From: Sedimenticola hydrogenitrophicus
Lineage (GTDB): Bacteria > Pseudomonadota > Gammaproteobacteria > Chromatiales > Chromatiaceae
Reading direction: 5' to 3'
DNA length: 64,000 nt
NCBI RefSeq assembly: GCF_029017505.1
Contig: NZ_JAQGEI010000001.1
Span: 124,001 to 188,000, forward strand
The notes beneath the pieces are model-generated. The model saw nothing but the letters and a program-made list of their open reading frames with translations, was not told the origin of the DNA and did not search any database. Positions 29,537 through 38,137 of this stretch are shown piece by piece. The translations under genes were made by a program, and so were the position numbers. Positions within the stretch are counted from its first letter, which is position 1; each line of letters opens with the position of its first letter.

Positions 29537-30286
29537 ATGAATCTAATGTCCATCAGTGCCGTCACCCGTTCCGACAAGGGGTGGGTTCGGGAGATCAACG
29601 AGGATAACGTGGCGGTACTCGAGGAGCACCGCCTGGTGGTCCTGGCCGATGGCATGGGGGGGTACAATGCCGGTGAGGTGGCCAGTCAACTGGCGGTCGA
29701 AACCATTACCGCCGAGCTGTTGCCGCTCTATACTGGTGAAAACGCGGAACCGTCGGAACGGGACATCCGTGCGGCGGTGGAGGCGGCCAATACGGCGATC
29801 CGCGCCGCCGTGCAGTCCGAGCCGGCCTACGAAGGGATGGCCACCACGCTGGTGATGGCCCTGTTTTGCGATCAGCGGGTGCACTACGGGCATGTCGGCG
29901 ACTCCCGGCTCTACCGCCTGCGCAAGGGCCGGCTGGAGCAGCTGACCCGGGATCACTCCATGGTCCAGGCGCTGGTGGATGAAGGGATGTTCGACTCCAT
30001 CGCGGAGGCGCTGGACGCCGGGGTCAAGGGCAATATCCTGCTGCGTGGACTGGGCATCCAGGAGACGGTCGAGGTGGACGTAGCCAGTGCGGCGGTGGAG
30101 GCGGACGATCTCTACCTGGTCTGTTCGGACGGGCTCAGCAACATGGTGTCGGATCAGGAGATGCTGGGCATCCTGCTGGATGCGGATGGCGATATCGAGC
30201 AAGCCGCCGGTCGCCTGCTGCAAACCGCGCTGGACAATGGCGGTCTGGACAATGTGTCACTGGCACTGGTATGCCCACAATCTTAA
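29537..30286 (+). CDS. PP2C-family Ser/Thr protein phosphatase (Stp1-type)
   Basis: This 249-aa phosphatase shows the metal-binding pattern of bacterial PP2C enzymes: VREINEDN (20-24), LADGMGGYNAGEVAS (D38), GHVGDSRLYR (121-124), CSDGLSNMV (D198) and NGGLDNVSLAL (D238). It dephosphorylates Ser/Thr residues with Mn2+ or Mg2+. The start is ATG 29537 or 29546; neither is decided by a strong ribosome-binding site. It is followed 37 bases later by an FHA protein gene, a typical phospho-Thr signalling pair. No Ser/Thr kinase gene is in the window. Confidence 0.92.
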   Translation: MNLMSISAVTRSDKGWVREINEDNVAVLEEHRLVVLADGMGGYNAGEVASQLAVETITAELLPLYTGENAEPSERDIRAAVEAANTAIRAAVQSEPAYEGMATTLVMALFCDQRVHYGHVGDSRLYRLRKGRLEQLTRDHSMVQALVDEGMFDSIAEALDAGVKGNILLRGLGIQETVEVDVASAAVEADDLYLVCSDGLSNMVSDQEMLGILLDADGDIEQAAGRLLQTALDNGGLDNVSLALVCPQS

Positions 30287-30323
30287 GGTGAACACGACCC
30301 TACATTCATGGTCGGGAGTAACG

Positions 30324-30995
30324 ATGGAAAAGCTGGTTATTAAGAAAGATGATGCGCTGGTGGATGAGATACCGATCGATAAACAGATAGTTACCATCGG
30401 GCGGGACGCGGAGTCCGATCTGCAGCTAAATGATCCGTCGGTGAGCCGCCACCACGCCACCATCCGCCGCATCTACACCGACCTCTATATCGAGGATCTG
30501 GGCAGCACCAACGGCACCCAGCTGAATGGGCGTCCCATCACCAAGCATGTGCTGAAACCGGGGGACCAGTTGGCGATCGGCAGTTATCTGCTGGATATGC
30601 TGGTCGACATGCCCGAGGGGGCCGCCGAAGAGGATCTGGACAAGACGGTGGTGATCCAGCCCCAGGCGGTGGCCGCCGCCCGTGCCGATCACGCCGGTCA
30701 CACCCAACCGGTCAGAAGGCTCCAGCCCAAGAGCGCCACCCTGCACTTTATGCGCGGGCCGAACCAGGGGAGCCAGGAAAAGATCGACCGTTCACTCTAC
30801 ACCATCGGTAAGCCCGGGGAGAACGTGGCGGTGATCGCCCGCCGCCCCCAGGGCTTCTATCTGCTGCACATCGGCGGCGCCAGCTTCCCGCGCATCAACA
30901 ACAAGGAGATCGACTCCAAGGGCGGCGTGCAGCTGCACGAGGGAGACGTGGTGGAAGTGGGCGAGTATATGGCGGAGATCTCCTTCGTCCAGTAG
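30324..30995 (+). CDS. FHA-domain protein
   Basis: This 223-aa protein has an N-terminal FHA domain that binds phosphothreonine peptides: IGRDAESD (G26-R27), SVSRHHATI (41-44) and DLGSTNGTQLNG (60-64). A linker follows, then a second, degenerate FHA-like fold (about 130-223; YTIGKPGENVAVIARR, INNKEIDSKGGVQLHEGD) that keeps an IG and an N but not the full phosphate-binding set. GGGAG precedes the ATG. It likely works with the upstream PP2C phosphatase. Confidence 0.9.
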   Translation: MEKLVIKKDDALVDEIPIDKQIVTIGRDAESDLQLNDPSVSRHHATIRRIYTDLYIEDLGSTNGTQLNGRPITKHVLKPGDQLAIGSYLLDMLVDMPEGAAEEDLDKTVVIQPQAVAAARADHAGHTQPVRRLQPKSATLHFMRGPNQGSQEKIDRSLYTIGKPGENVAVIARRPQGFYLLHIGGASFPRINNKEIDSKGGVQLHEGDVVEVGEYMAEISFVQ

Positions 30996-31061
30996 CCGGT
31001 TCGACCCACCGCCACCGGTAGGCGCATCCACCCTTGCGCGACTGCCCTGTCGCGACGCGCC

Positions 31062-33659
31062 TCAATCACACAGCGATTTCAGCCGGTAGAGGGCGTCCAG
31101 CGCCTCCCGCGGGCTCAGCTCGTCGGGATTCAGCCGATCCAGCGCCTCCAGGACGGGGGAGGGAGGGGCCGGCTCGGATGCCGGCCCGGACTCCGGGGCG
31201 AACAGGGAGAGCTGGCTGGTGTGCTGGTCGGTGTGGCGCTGGGCCGCCAGCTCCAGTTCCCGCAGCCGCTGCCCGGCCCGTTTGATGATCGGGCGCGGGA
31301 CCCCGGCCAGGGCCGCCACCTGCAGGCCGTAACTCTGATTGGCCGGGCCTTCCCGTACCGCATGCAGGAAGACGATGGAGTCGCCGTGCTCTACCGCGTC
31401 CAGGTGCACGTTGGCGATCCCCGGGTACTCCTCCGGCAGGGTGGTCAGCTCGAAATAGTGGGTGGCGAACAGGGTGAAGGCGCGGATCCGGGTGGCCAGC
31501 TCCACGGCGCAGGCCCAGGCCAGGGAGAGGCCGTCGAAGGTGCTGGTGCCGCGGCCGATCTCGTCCATCAGCACCAGGCTCTGCTCGCTGGCGTTGTGCA
31601 GGATGTTGGCGGTCTCCTCCATCTCCACCATGAAGGTGGAGCGGCCGCCGGCCAGGTCGTCGGAGGCGCCGATGCGCGAGAAGATGCGGTCCACCGGGCC
31701 GATCCGCGCCGCCGCCGCGGGCACGAAGCTGCCGGCGTAGGCGAGCAGCACGATCAGCGCGGTCTGGCGCATGTAGGTGGACTTGCCGCCCATGTTGGGG
31801 CCGGTGATGATGAGGATGCGCCGCTGGTTGTCGAAGTCGACGCTGTTGGCGACAAAGGGGGCGTCGCTCACCTGCTCCACCACCGGGTGGCGGCCCTCCT
31901 CGATGCGGATACCCGGGGTCTCGTCCAGCTGTGGTGGACTGAGCCGCAGGCTCTCGGCCCGTTCCGCGAGGTTGCCGAGCACATCCAGTGCCGCCAGCGC
32001 GGCGGCACACTGCTGCAGCGGGGCGATGACCGCCTGCAGGGTCTCCAGCAGCGCCTCGTAGAGCAGCTTCTCCCGCGCCAGGGCGCGCTCCCGCGCCGAC
32101 AGCACCCGGTCCTCGAACTTCTTCAGCTCCGGGGTGATGAAGCGCTCGCTGCCCTTGAGGGTCTGGCGCCTCACATAGTCGTCTGGGACCTCCTCGGACT
32201 TGCTGCGGCTGATCTCGATGTAGTAGCCGTGCACCCGGTTGTAGCTCACCTTCAGGTTGGCGATGCCGGTGCGCGCCCGCTCCCGGCTCTCCAGGTCGAG
32301 CAGGAACTGGTCGGCGTTCTGGGACAGATCGCGCAGCTCGTCCAGTTCCCCGTCGTAGCCCTCGGCCAGTACCCCGCCGTCGCGGATCAGCATCGGCGGC
32401 TGCTCGATGACGGCGCGCCGCAGCAGCCCGACGGTGTCGGGATGGGTGCCGCACTCGCCGGCCAGCCGTTGCAACAGCGGGGCGTCCAGACTGGCCAACA
32501 GGGATTGCAGGGCCGGCAGCTGGGCCAGGGAGTCGCGCAGCGTGGCCAGGTCGCGCGGCCTGGCGCTCTTCAGCGCCACCCGGGCGAGGATACGCTCGAT
32601 ATCGCCGATGCCCTGCAGGCACTCGCGCAGGGCGGGAAACTCCTGCTGTTGCAACAGCAGGCCGATGGCGTCGTGGCGCTCCCGCACCTGGCCGATGTCA
32701 CGCAGCGGGCGGTTGATCCAGCGCCGCAGCAGGCGGCTGCCCATGGGCGTGGCGGTGCGGTCCAGGATGCCCGCCAGGGTATGCTGATTCTGGCCGCTGA
32801 GGCTGTGGTCCAGCTCCAGGTTGCGCCGGGTGGCGGCGTCGATGATGATCGCCTCCTCGCGCCGCTCCACCGAGAGCCCGCGCAGGTGGGGCAGGGCGCT
32901 CTGCTGGGTATCCTTGACATACTGCAGCAGGCAGCCGGCGGCGCCGATCGCCAGCGGCAGGTCGGCGCAGCCGAAGCCGCCCAGGTCGCGGGTGCCGAAC
33001 TGGCGCGTCAGCAGCCGTTCCGCGCTCTCCCGGTCGAAGTGCCAGGCGGGGCGACGGGTGGTGCCGTGCTTGGTGCCGCCTGGGGCGCTGACCCCCCCGG
33101 GCAGGGCATAATCCTCCATCAGCAGCAGCTCCGTCGGATGCAGCCGCTCCAGTTCGCCGGCCAGCGCCTCGGCCCCCCGCAACTGCTGCACCACGAAGCG
33201 GCCGCTGCTCAGATCGAGGATGGCTAGACCGAAGTGGTCGCCCTGCTGGACCAGGGCGGCCAGCAGGTTGTCGCGGCGCTCCTCCAGCAGGGCGTCGTCG
33301 GTCACGGTGCCGGGGGTGACGATGCGTTGTACCTTGCGCTCCACCGGCCCCTTGCTGGTGGCCGGATCGCCTACCTGCTCGCAGATCGCCACCGACTCGC
33401 CCTGTTTGACCAGCTTGGCCAGATAGCCCTCGGCGGCGTGGTAGGGGATGCCGGCCATCGGGATCGGCTGGCCCGCCGACTGGCCGCGTTTGGTCAGGGT
33501 GATGTTGAGCAGCCGCGCAGCCCGCTCCGCGTCGCCATAGAAGAGTTCATAGAAATCCCCCATGCGATAGAACACCAGCATGTCCGGGTAGTCGGCCTTG
33601 ATGCGCAGGTACTGCTGCATCATTGGGGTATGTTGCTCGTTTTTTCCTAATGAACTCAT
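31062..33659 (-). CDS. mutS: DNA mismatch repair protein MutS
   Basis: This 865-aa protein has the full MutS layout. The mismatch-binding domain has [14 protein letters not shown], whose phenylalanine-x-glutamate wedge is just after it. Then come the connector, lever and clamp, the ATPase with P-loop [15 protein letters not shown] and [14 protein letters not shown], and a C-terminal tail ending [13 protein letters not shown] with the tetramer motif. It is intact. An integrative element begins within about 100 bases upstream of its start, so its native promoter region may be altered. Confidence 0.98.
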   Translation of the reverse strand: MSSLGKNEQHTPMMQQYLRIKADYPDMLVFYRMGDFYELFYGDAERAARLLNITLTKRGQSAGQPIPMAGIPYHAAEGYLAKLVKQGESVAICEQVGDPATSKGPVERKVQRIVTPGTVTDDALLEERRDNLLAALVQQGDHFGLAILDLSSGRFVVQQLRGAEALAGELERLHPTELLLMEDYALPGGVSAPGGTKHGTTRRPAWHFDRESAERLLTRQFGTRDLGGFGCADLPLAIGAAGCLLQYVKDTQQSALPHLRGLSVERREEAIIIDAATRRNLELDHSLSGQNQHTLAGILDRTATPMGSRLLRRWINRPLRDIGQVRERHDAIGLLLQQQEFPALRECLQGIGDIERILARVALKSARPRDLATLRDSLAQLPALQSLLASLDAPLLQRLAGECGTHPDTVGLLRRAVIEQPPMLIRDGGVLAEGYDGELDELRDLSQNADQFLLDLESRERARTGIANLKVSYNRVHGYYIEISRSKSEEVPDDYVRRQTLKGSERFITPELKKFEDRVLSARERALAREKLLYEALLETLQAVIAPLQQCAAALAALDVLGNLAERAESLRLSPPQLDETPGIRIEEGRHPVVEQVSDAPFVANSVDFDNQRRILIITGPNMGGKSTYMRQTALIVLLAYAGSFVPAAAARIGPVDRIFSRIGASDDLAGGRSTFMVEMEETANILHNASEQSLVLMDEIGRGTSTFDGLSLAWACAVELATRIRAFTLFATHYFELTTLPEEYPGIANVHLDAVEHGDSIVFLHAVREGPANQSYGLQVAALAGVPRPIIKRAGQRLRELELAAQRHTDQHTSQLSLFAPESGPASEPAPPSPVLEALDRLNPDELSPREALDALYRLKSLCD

Positions 33660-33730
33660 GCCGTTACGCTGCTCTACTTATTGATTACTAAGTATTTATC
33701 GTTTTTTCGTCGTCTCTTACAGTCTCATTG

Positions 33731-33828
33731 AGTCTCACGAAATATCATCCAATCTCACGAAAAAGTGTAGGTTGAAGTGTAGGTTGTTCTGGTGTAGGTT
33801 TTGTGAAAGGTGACAACCTACACTTTTT
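33731..33828. promoter_or_regulatory. repeat cluster at the ICE integrase end (arm-type sites)
   Basis: GTGTAGGTT is repeated directly at 33765-33773, 33777-33785 and 33792-33800, and inverted at 33815-33823. A perfect 15-bp inverted repeat (AAAAAGTGTAGGTTG at 33760-33774 and its complement at 33814-33828) spans them. TCTCACGAAA-type repeats lie just to the left (33733, 33753). The cluster sits between the 5' end of mutS and the integrase, fitting integrase or excisionase arm-binding sites plus int promoter control. Confidence 0.65.
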
Positions 33829-33870
33829 CCGTTGCGTCGGACAAACTGACATCAATTCAAGAGGATGCCA

Positions 33871-35169
33871 ATGGCAACAGTACAGGGTACCAAACCCTTG
33901 TCTTCCAGGACAGTGGAGACGATGAAATCGGGCGATAAGGACAAGGCTGACACCGGTGAAAACACGGGTTTGCGAGTGGCGTGCGGTGCCTCTGGAGTGA
34001 AAACATTTTTCTATCGCTATACCAGCCCGATCACCTCAAAGCTCGTTCAGGTGAAAATCGGCAACTTCCCGGAGACCTCCCTGGCCGAAGCGAGACTGAA
34101 ACTCCAAGAGCTAAAACAAATTCGTCGTCAGGGTCGTTGCCCGGGTACCGAAGCAAGGGAACTGCAAAAGCAGGAAAAAGAGCAGGAAAAAGAGCTGGCG
34201 GAGTCAGTTGAGGAGTCCTTCACCGTGGAGAAGCTCGTAGAACTCTACCTGACCCAGTATATCGAAGACCGGAAATCTCCAAGCGGAAAGGTCATCGCCG
34301 GCGCACGAAAACCGAAAGGTCAGTCTGAGACGCGCAGAACCCTCTATGGCGATGTGATTCCCAAGTTGGGGGAGATGGCGGCAAATGCTGTCACGCGAAA
34401 GGCTGTGGTGGATATGATCATGGCAATTGTTCAACGTGGGGCAAATGTTCAAGCAGGAAATGTACTGAGAGAGCTTTCCGCCGCCTACGAGTTTGCGATT
34501 GGTCTGGGCTATTTTTCCGATGAGTTTGCAAATCCGGCAATTCTCGCCAAATCAAGCCTCAGACAGGCCAAGGTGAAACTTACCCATCAACGAGGAAAAA
34601 GAGTCCTCTCTGATACCGAGTTGGCGACGTTGCTGAAATGGTTGCCTGGCTCCGATTACACCGCAACACAAAAGAATGTACTTCGATTCACCCTCTGGAC
34701 AGGGTGTCGTACCGGAGAGGTCTGCAATGCGGCCTGGAAGGACATCGACTTGAAGAAACGGACATTCCACATAAGGGAGAGCAAGACGGAGGTCGAGCGC
34801 TATGTGCAATTGCCCCACCAAGCGGTGGAATTCTTAAAAACACTTCGCCTGACCACTGGAGACTACCCGTTTCCATCCCAGAAAACGCGGCTGCCTATCC
34901 AGCAAAAGCAGCTAACCGAGCAGGCCTGGCGGATGAGAATAAGCAACAAGATGGTAGATCTTCCGGCCTGGACACCTCATGATCTGCGCAGAAGCGTCAG
35001 GACCGGCTTGTCACGCCTGCAATGCCCTAACGAAGTGGCCGAAGCGGTATTGGGGCATTCACGTAAGGGGATTGAAGGGACCTACGATTTGCACCGGTAC
35101 GAGGCGGAGTGTAGGCAGTGGTTACAGAAGTGGGCGGATCATCTGGACTCGCTCATTGGAACGGGTTGA
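33871..35169 (+). CDS. int: tyrosine integrase of the ICE
   Basis: This 432-aa phage P4-like integrase has an N-terminal DUF4102-type arm-binding domain (FFYRYTSP, VKIGNFPETSLAEAR), a core-binding helical domain, and the catalytic domain. R280 is in WTGCRTGEV, H370 and R373 in PHDLRRS, H396 in LGHSRKGIEGTY, and nucleophile is Y405. The ATG at 33871 has AGAGGA six bases upstream; the ATG at 33865 overlaps that box. It marks the left end of the element; the target site lies just 5' of mutS, with no tRNA gene present. Confidence 0.93.
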   Translation: MATVQGTKPLSSRTVETMKSGDKDKADTGENTGLRVACGASGVKTFFYRYTSPITSKLVQVKIGNFPETSLAEARLKLQELKQIRRQGRCPGTEARELQKQEKEQEKELAESVEESFTVEKLVELYLTQYIEDRKSPSGKVIAGARKPKGQSETRRTLYGDVIPKLGEMAANAVTRKAVVDMIMAIVQRGANVQAGNVLRELSAAYEFAIGLGYFSDEFANPAILAKSSLRQAKVKLTHQRGKRVLSDTELATLLKWLPGSDYTATQKNVLRFTLWTGCRTGEVCNAAWKDIDLKKRTFHIRESKTEVERYVQLPHQAVEFLKTLRLTTGDYPFPSQKTRLPIQQKQLTEQAWRMRISNKMVDLPAWTPHDLRRSVRTGLSRLQCPNEVAEAVLGHSRKGIEGTYDLHRYEAECRQWLQKWADHLDSLIGTG

Positions 35170-35183
35170 GGCTGCACCCGCTT

Positions 35184-36512
35184 CTATTCAATTACCACTT
35201 TCGCAATCATTTTCGCATCGATTTCCAGTCGCTCAGCCTGTTGCAGGGCCAGGTCCAAGATATTCTGCAGCATGGCGCGCTCTTCCTCAATGTAATTGGG
35301 CAGAGACAGTAATGTCGGCAGCTGGATTCTGAGCGCTTTGATCATCCGGTTCATCTCACGCACCAGAAGGCGGCGTTCTATGCCACAGCGGTCGGAAAAG
35401 TCTGCCCAATCGAAGGCACGGACTTTAGTCATATCGAACTCGTCTCCGATGGCCATGGCAAATTCGTGTTCGATATCCGGGTAGATACACACCGAAACCA
35501 GGTCGTAAGCAGGGGCGAGGCGCAGGCCGCCCGGCTCGACCAGAAACGAGATATTTTTGCCATGGGCATCACTATTGCCGATCAGGTATTGCAGGATCGC
35601 CCAACGGATCAGCGCCATGCGCGTGGCCGCTTGAGACTGGGTGATCGAAGCGATGGAGAAGAGCCTCTCGAAACTGACGCCGTCCCGAATATTGGCGACA
35701 TCACGCCCACTGCCGAAATTGCGTTCATACTTGTGGTTGACGCTGAGATTGAGCACTTGGCAGCTATCCACCGCATGTAAACGCTCGACATGGCGGTTGT
35801 GTTTGATGCGGTCGAAGCGTTTGACCATCAGTACCGGCTCCGGTGCTCGTAGAATCTCTACCTCGGCCGAGGGTATACCGAGCGCGGCAGCCAGCTTCAG
35901 GCAAAAGTGCTCATTGGCCACCAGCCTGGAGAGCTTTGGGTTCATCGGCTCCGGTTTGAGGATATGCGTCGAAGCCAGCAGGCCTTCCACCAGGAACAGC
36001 TTTCCTTCCTCATCAACATAGACCGCCAGTTTATCCTGGTAACCGGCGATGGACATGCGTACCCGGCCGTCCCATACATTGAAGGGACGATTGGCCCGGT
36101 CATGGATGCGCTCGGAGAGCTCTTCAAAGGCGACTTCACGCACGATCGGTTCAAGCCGGGCCGGCAGGGTGCCTTCAGGCAACAGGGCAAGCGCACCTGT
36201 ACTCTCCTGACCCAGCCAGCGCAGCAGACCAAACAGGTTGCCTTTTGAGACCGTGTGCGCTGCAGCCGCATCCTCCAGGGCTTTGCCCTCGGGCAGCAGA
36301 TTCTCAAAGAAGCGGCGTACGTTGACCGAGTGCAGTTCATCGGTTTGGTTGTCCGGACGCCGAAACGGGAGGGCGGGGGAGATTGGATAAGCGCCGCTAT
36401 TCGTCATCCAGGTCTGTTCGTATTCAAACGAGAAGCGCCCGGTATCGTCGTGATAGCTCAGGGTGCCAACCTGTTGTTCACCAATCCAGGCCGAAAGGCT
36501 GTGGGTTGTCAT
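35184..36512 (-). CDS. hipA: HipA-type serine/threonine kinase toxin
   Basis: This 442-aa kinase has the HipA couple domain (residues about 1-110) and kinase fold: SIAGYQDK (154-161), nucleotide-binding THILKPE (182-188), catalytic D315 in GNSDAHGKN and metal ligand D337 in APAYDLVS. HipA phosphorylates glutamyl-tRNA synthetase and triggers dormancy. It appears complete. It overlaps hipB by 4 bases (ATGA), antitoxin first, as in classical hipBA. It converges on the integrase gene 15 bases away. Confidence 0.94.
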   Translation of the reverse strand: MTTHSLSAWIGEQQVGTLSYHDDTGRFSFEYEQTWMTNSGAYPISPALPFRRPDNQTDELHSVNVRRFFENLLPEGKALEDAAAAHTVSKGNLFGLLRWLGQESTGALALLPEGTLPARLEPIVREVAFEELSERIHDRANRPFNVWDGRVRMSIAGYQDKLAVYVDEEGKLFLVEGLLASTHILKPEPMNPKLSRLVANEHFCLKLAAALGIPSAEVEILRAPEPVLMVKRFDRIKHNRHVERLHAVDSCQVLNLSVNHKYERNFGSGRDVANIRDGVSFERLFSIASITQSQAATRMALIRWAILQYLIGNSDAHGKNISFLVEPGGLRLAPAYDLVSVCIYPDIEHEFAMAIGDEFDMTKVRAFDWADFSDRCGIERRLLVREMNRMIKALRIQLPTLLSLPNYIEEERAMLQNILDLALQQAERLEIDAKMIAKVVIE

Positions 36513-36802
36513 AATGACTGACTCTTGATGGCGGCAATTGCCTGGGGTTGCGCCGATTTTGGTACCGCCAGCAGGGTGAGCCCCAGTTGCCGTGCAACCG
36601 CCAGGGCCTTGTCCAGGCCGACGGAACGGTTGCCATTTTCAAGATCCGAGAGCAGCTGAACCGAAACTCCGCACAGTGCAGCGGCATCATCGATGCGCAG
36701 TTGTTGTTGCGTGCGCAGGCTCCGTACAAACGCGCCAAACGCCTCAACCGAGTCGACGACTGGGGAGGCGGGTAGGGGTAAGGGCGTAATTTTTCTGGCC
36801 AT
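36509..36802 (-). CDS. hipB: HipB-type antitoxin (XRE-family HTH)
   Basis: This 97-aa protein has a Cro/C1-type helix-turn-helix (LRIDDAAALCGVSVQLLSDLENGNRSVGLDKALAVARQLG) preceded by a short proline-rich N-terminus and followed by a tail (AIAAIKSQSL). It neutralises HipA and represses the operon. The start at 36802 follows GGAGAAAC. An inverted repeat overlaps the ribosome-binding region. Confidence 0.92.
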   Translation of the reverse strand: MARKITPLPLPASPVVDSVEAFGAFVRSLRTQQQLRIDDAAALCGVSVQLLSDLENGNRSVGLDKALAVARQLGLTLLAVPKSAQPQAIAAIKSQSL

Positions 36803-36804
36803 AA

Positions 36805-36826
36805 AGTTTCTCCAATAAAAGAAACT
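36805..36826 (-). promoter_or_regulatory. candidate HipB operator
   Basis: AGTTTC (36805-36810) and GAAACT (36821-36826) form an inverted repeat with 10-base spacing, immediately upstream of hipB and overlapping its ribosome-binding site. Confidence 0.5.
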
Positions 36827-37015
36827 ATAGGTCGATGCTGGGCAATAAGTCAATAGTTACTTAAAAATAAGAAATATATGTTGCGTGGTGGGTAATGCGC
36901 AGTATATTTATTAATTATGAGAAACAAATGTGGCCGAAGCGGGTTATAGGCGATGAATGGAGGTTATTGTCCCAAGTTAACTCCAGCAGCTAATTGGAAG
37001 GGGGGAATCGCTCAA

Positions 37016-37273
37016 TCAATTGGCCAGGGTCTGCCGCTTCTCAATGAGAATTTTTACCACGGCTTGAAGTTCCTCTATTGTTTTTCCCGAGGCGAATGCA
37101 TTTAACATCGTATCCACTTCATGGGCCAGCCACCCGACAGAACGATTGCCAAGGGAAACCCCGGGAGGGAACAAGCCTTCACTGATTCGACGATAGAGGG
37201 TCGCGTGGCTCATCCCGGTTCGATTTAACACCGCCGGCTTTCTTTCGATTCGGATGGTGTGATGCTCAGGCAT
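37016..37273 (-). CDS. AlpA-family transcriptional regulator
   Basis: This 85-aa protein has a MerR-like winged HTH of the AlpA type: VLNRTGMSHATLYRRISEGLFPPGVSLGNRSVGWLAHEVDTML. AlpA proteins act as excisionase or activators of integrase genes in prophages and ICEs. It lies between hipBA and the conjugation genes. No strong ribosome-binding site is visible. The intervals on both sides (36854-37015, 37274-37465) contain no other gene I can support. Confidence 0.8.
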   Translation of the reverse strand: MPEHHTIRIERKPAVLNRTGMSHATLYRRISEGLFPPGVSLGNRSVGWLAHEVDTMLNAFASGKTIEELQAVVKILIEKRQTLAN

Positions 37274-37465
37274 ACGCGATGAATGCCCAAAGTGGGGGTT
37301 GGTGTGCGATTGTCGGTTGCCTCATGAGTTCACGTGCTCCACCGTGCTTTGATACGCAGTTCATACTAACGGTGGGTCGTGCGAGAAAAACCTGGGAAAG
37401 CGGGCAGACAGGTGTGGGCTTTCGTCATTGAAAGCGCGCCGGTGTGTGTCGATGAGCGGCGGTGA

Positions 37466-38137
37466 TTACAGATACTTCTTGAAGTACGCCACGCTCACCC
37501 GTACGGCGATGCCGAAGACGAGCACGAACGGCGGGGTCACCCAGCGCGGGTCCAGCGGCACGGGCGGTACCAGGTAGACCAGCCACAGGGCCAGTATCGA
37601 CAGCGCCAGGCCGCGCTTGGTGCGGTGGTAGATGAAGCCGGACTCGCGGCCGGCGCCGGTGCGGCGCAGGTACCAGGTGATGATGCCGTCGGCGGCCGCG
37701 GCGATGGCGGTGACGAGGAAGATCGGCAGGGTGAGGAGCAGCACGCCCAGGCGCAGGGCGAAGAGCTGCAGGCCGGTGGCGGCCGTCTCCAGGAAGACCC
37801 AGTTGCCCAGAACAAAGCGGCGCATGGTCTCGTTGAGGGGCGAGAGCGGCGTCGGGTCCACCGCGCGGCGCATGAATTCGTCCATCCCGGTCCAGACGAA
37901 GACCACTTCGTAGATGCCGTCGGCCAGGGCGAGGATGATCGCCCAGGAGCGCTCATCGGCCAGCCGGCCGATCAGCTCCGCCTCGGCCGTGAGGTTGGCC
38001 TTGAATGCGGCCACGCCCCGCGCCTCGCCCGGATAGGGCCAGAGCACGTAGAGCATGTCCACGCACAGCACCAGCAGGCAGACGATGAAGAACCACTTCA
38101 GCGTCCAGAGCACCCCGGTCAGCCGCCGGCCGTTCAT
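37466..38137 (-). CDS. ICE membrane protein (DUF4400 / TIGR03747-like)
   Basis: This 223-aa protein has about four membrane helices (around 7-27, 105-127 and two near 165-215), and ends VSVAYFKKYL. Its position directly after traD, overlapping its stop by 4 bases, and its topology match the DUF4400 family that follows the coupling protein in SXT/PFGI-type conjugative elements. The precise role in mating is unknown. Confidence 0.8.
   Translation of the reverse strand: MNGRRLTGVLWTLKWFFIVCLLVLCVDMLYVLWPYPGEARGVAAFKANLTAEAELIGRLADERSWAIILALADGIYEVVFVWTGMDEFMRRAVDPTPLSPLNETMRRFVLGNWVFLETAATGLQLFALRLGVLLLTLPIFLVTAIAAAADGIITWYLRRTGAGRESGFIYHRTKRGLALSILALWLVYLVPPVPLDPRWVTPPFVLVFGIAVRVSVAYFKKYL

Noticed and set aside
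31221-33227. 668-aa plus-strand ORF opposite mutS
   Set aside because: Shadow of mutS; no recognisable domain, biased composition.
33660-33870. tRNA gene as integration site
   Set aside because: I looked for a cloverleaf or a tRNA 3' end next to the integrase and found none.
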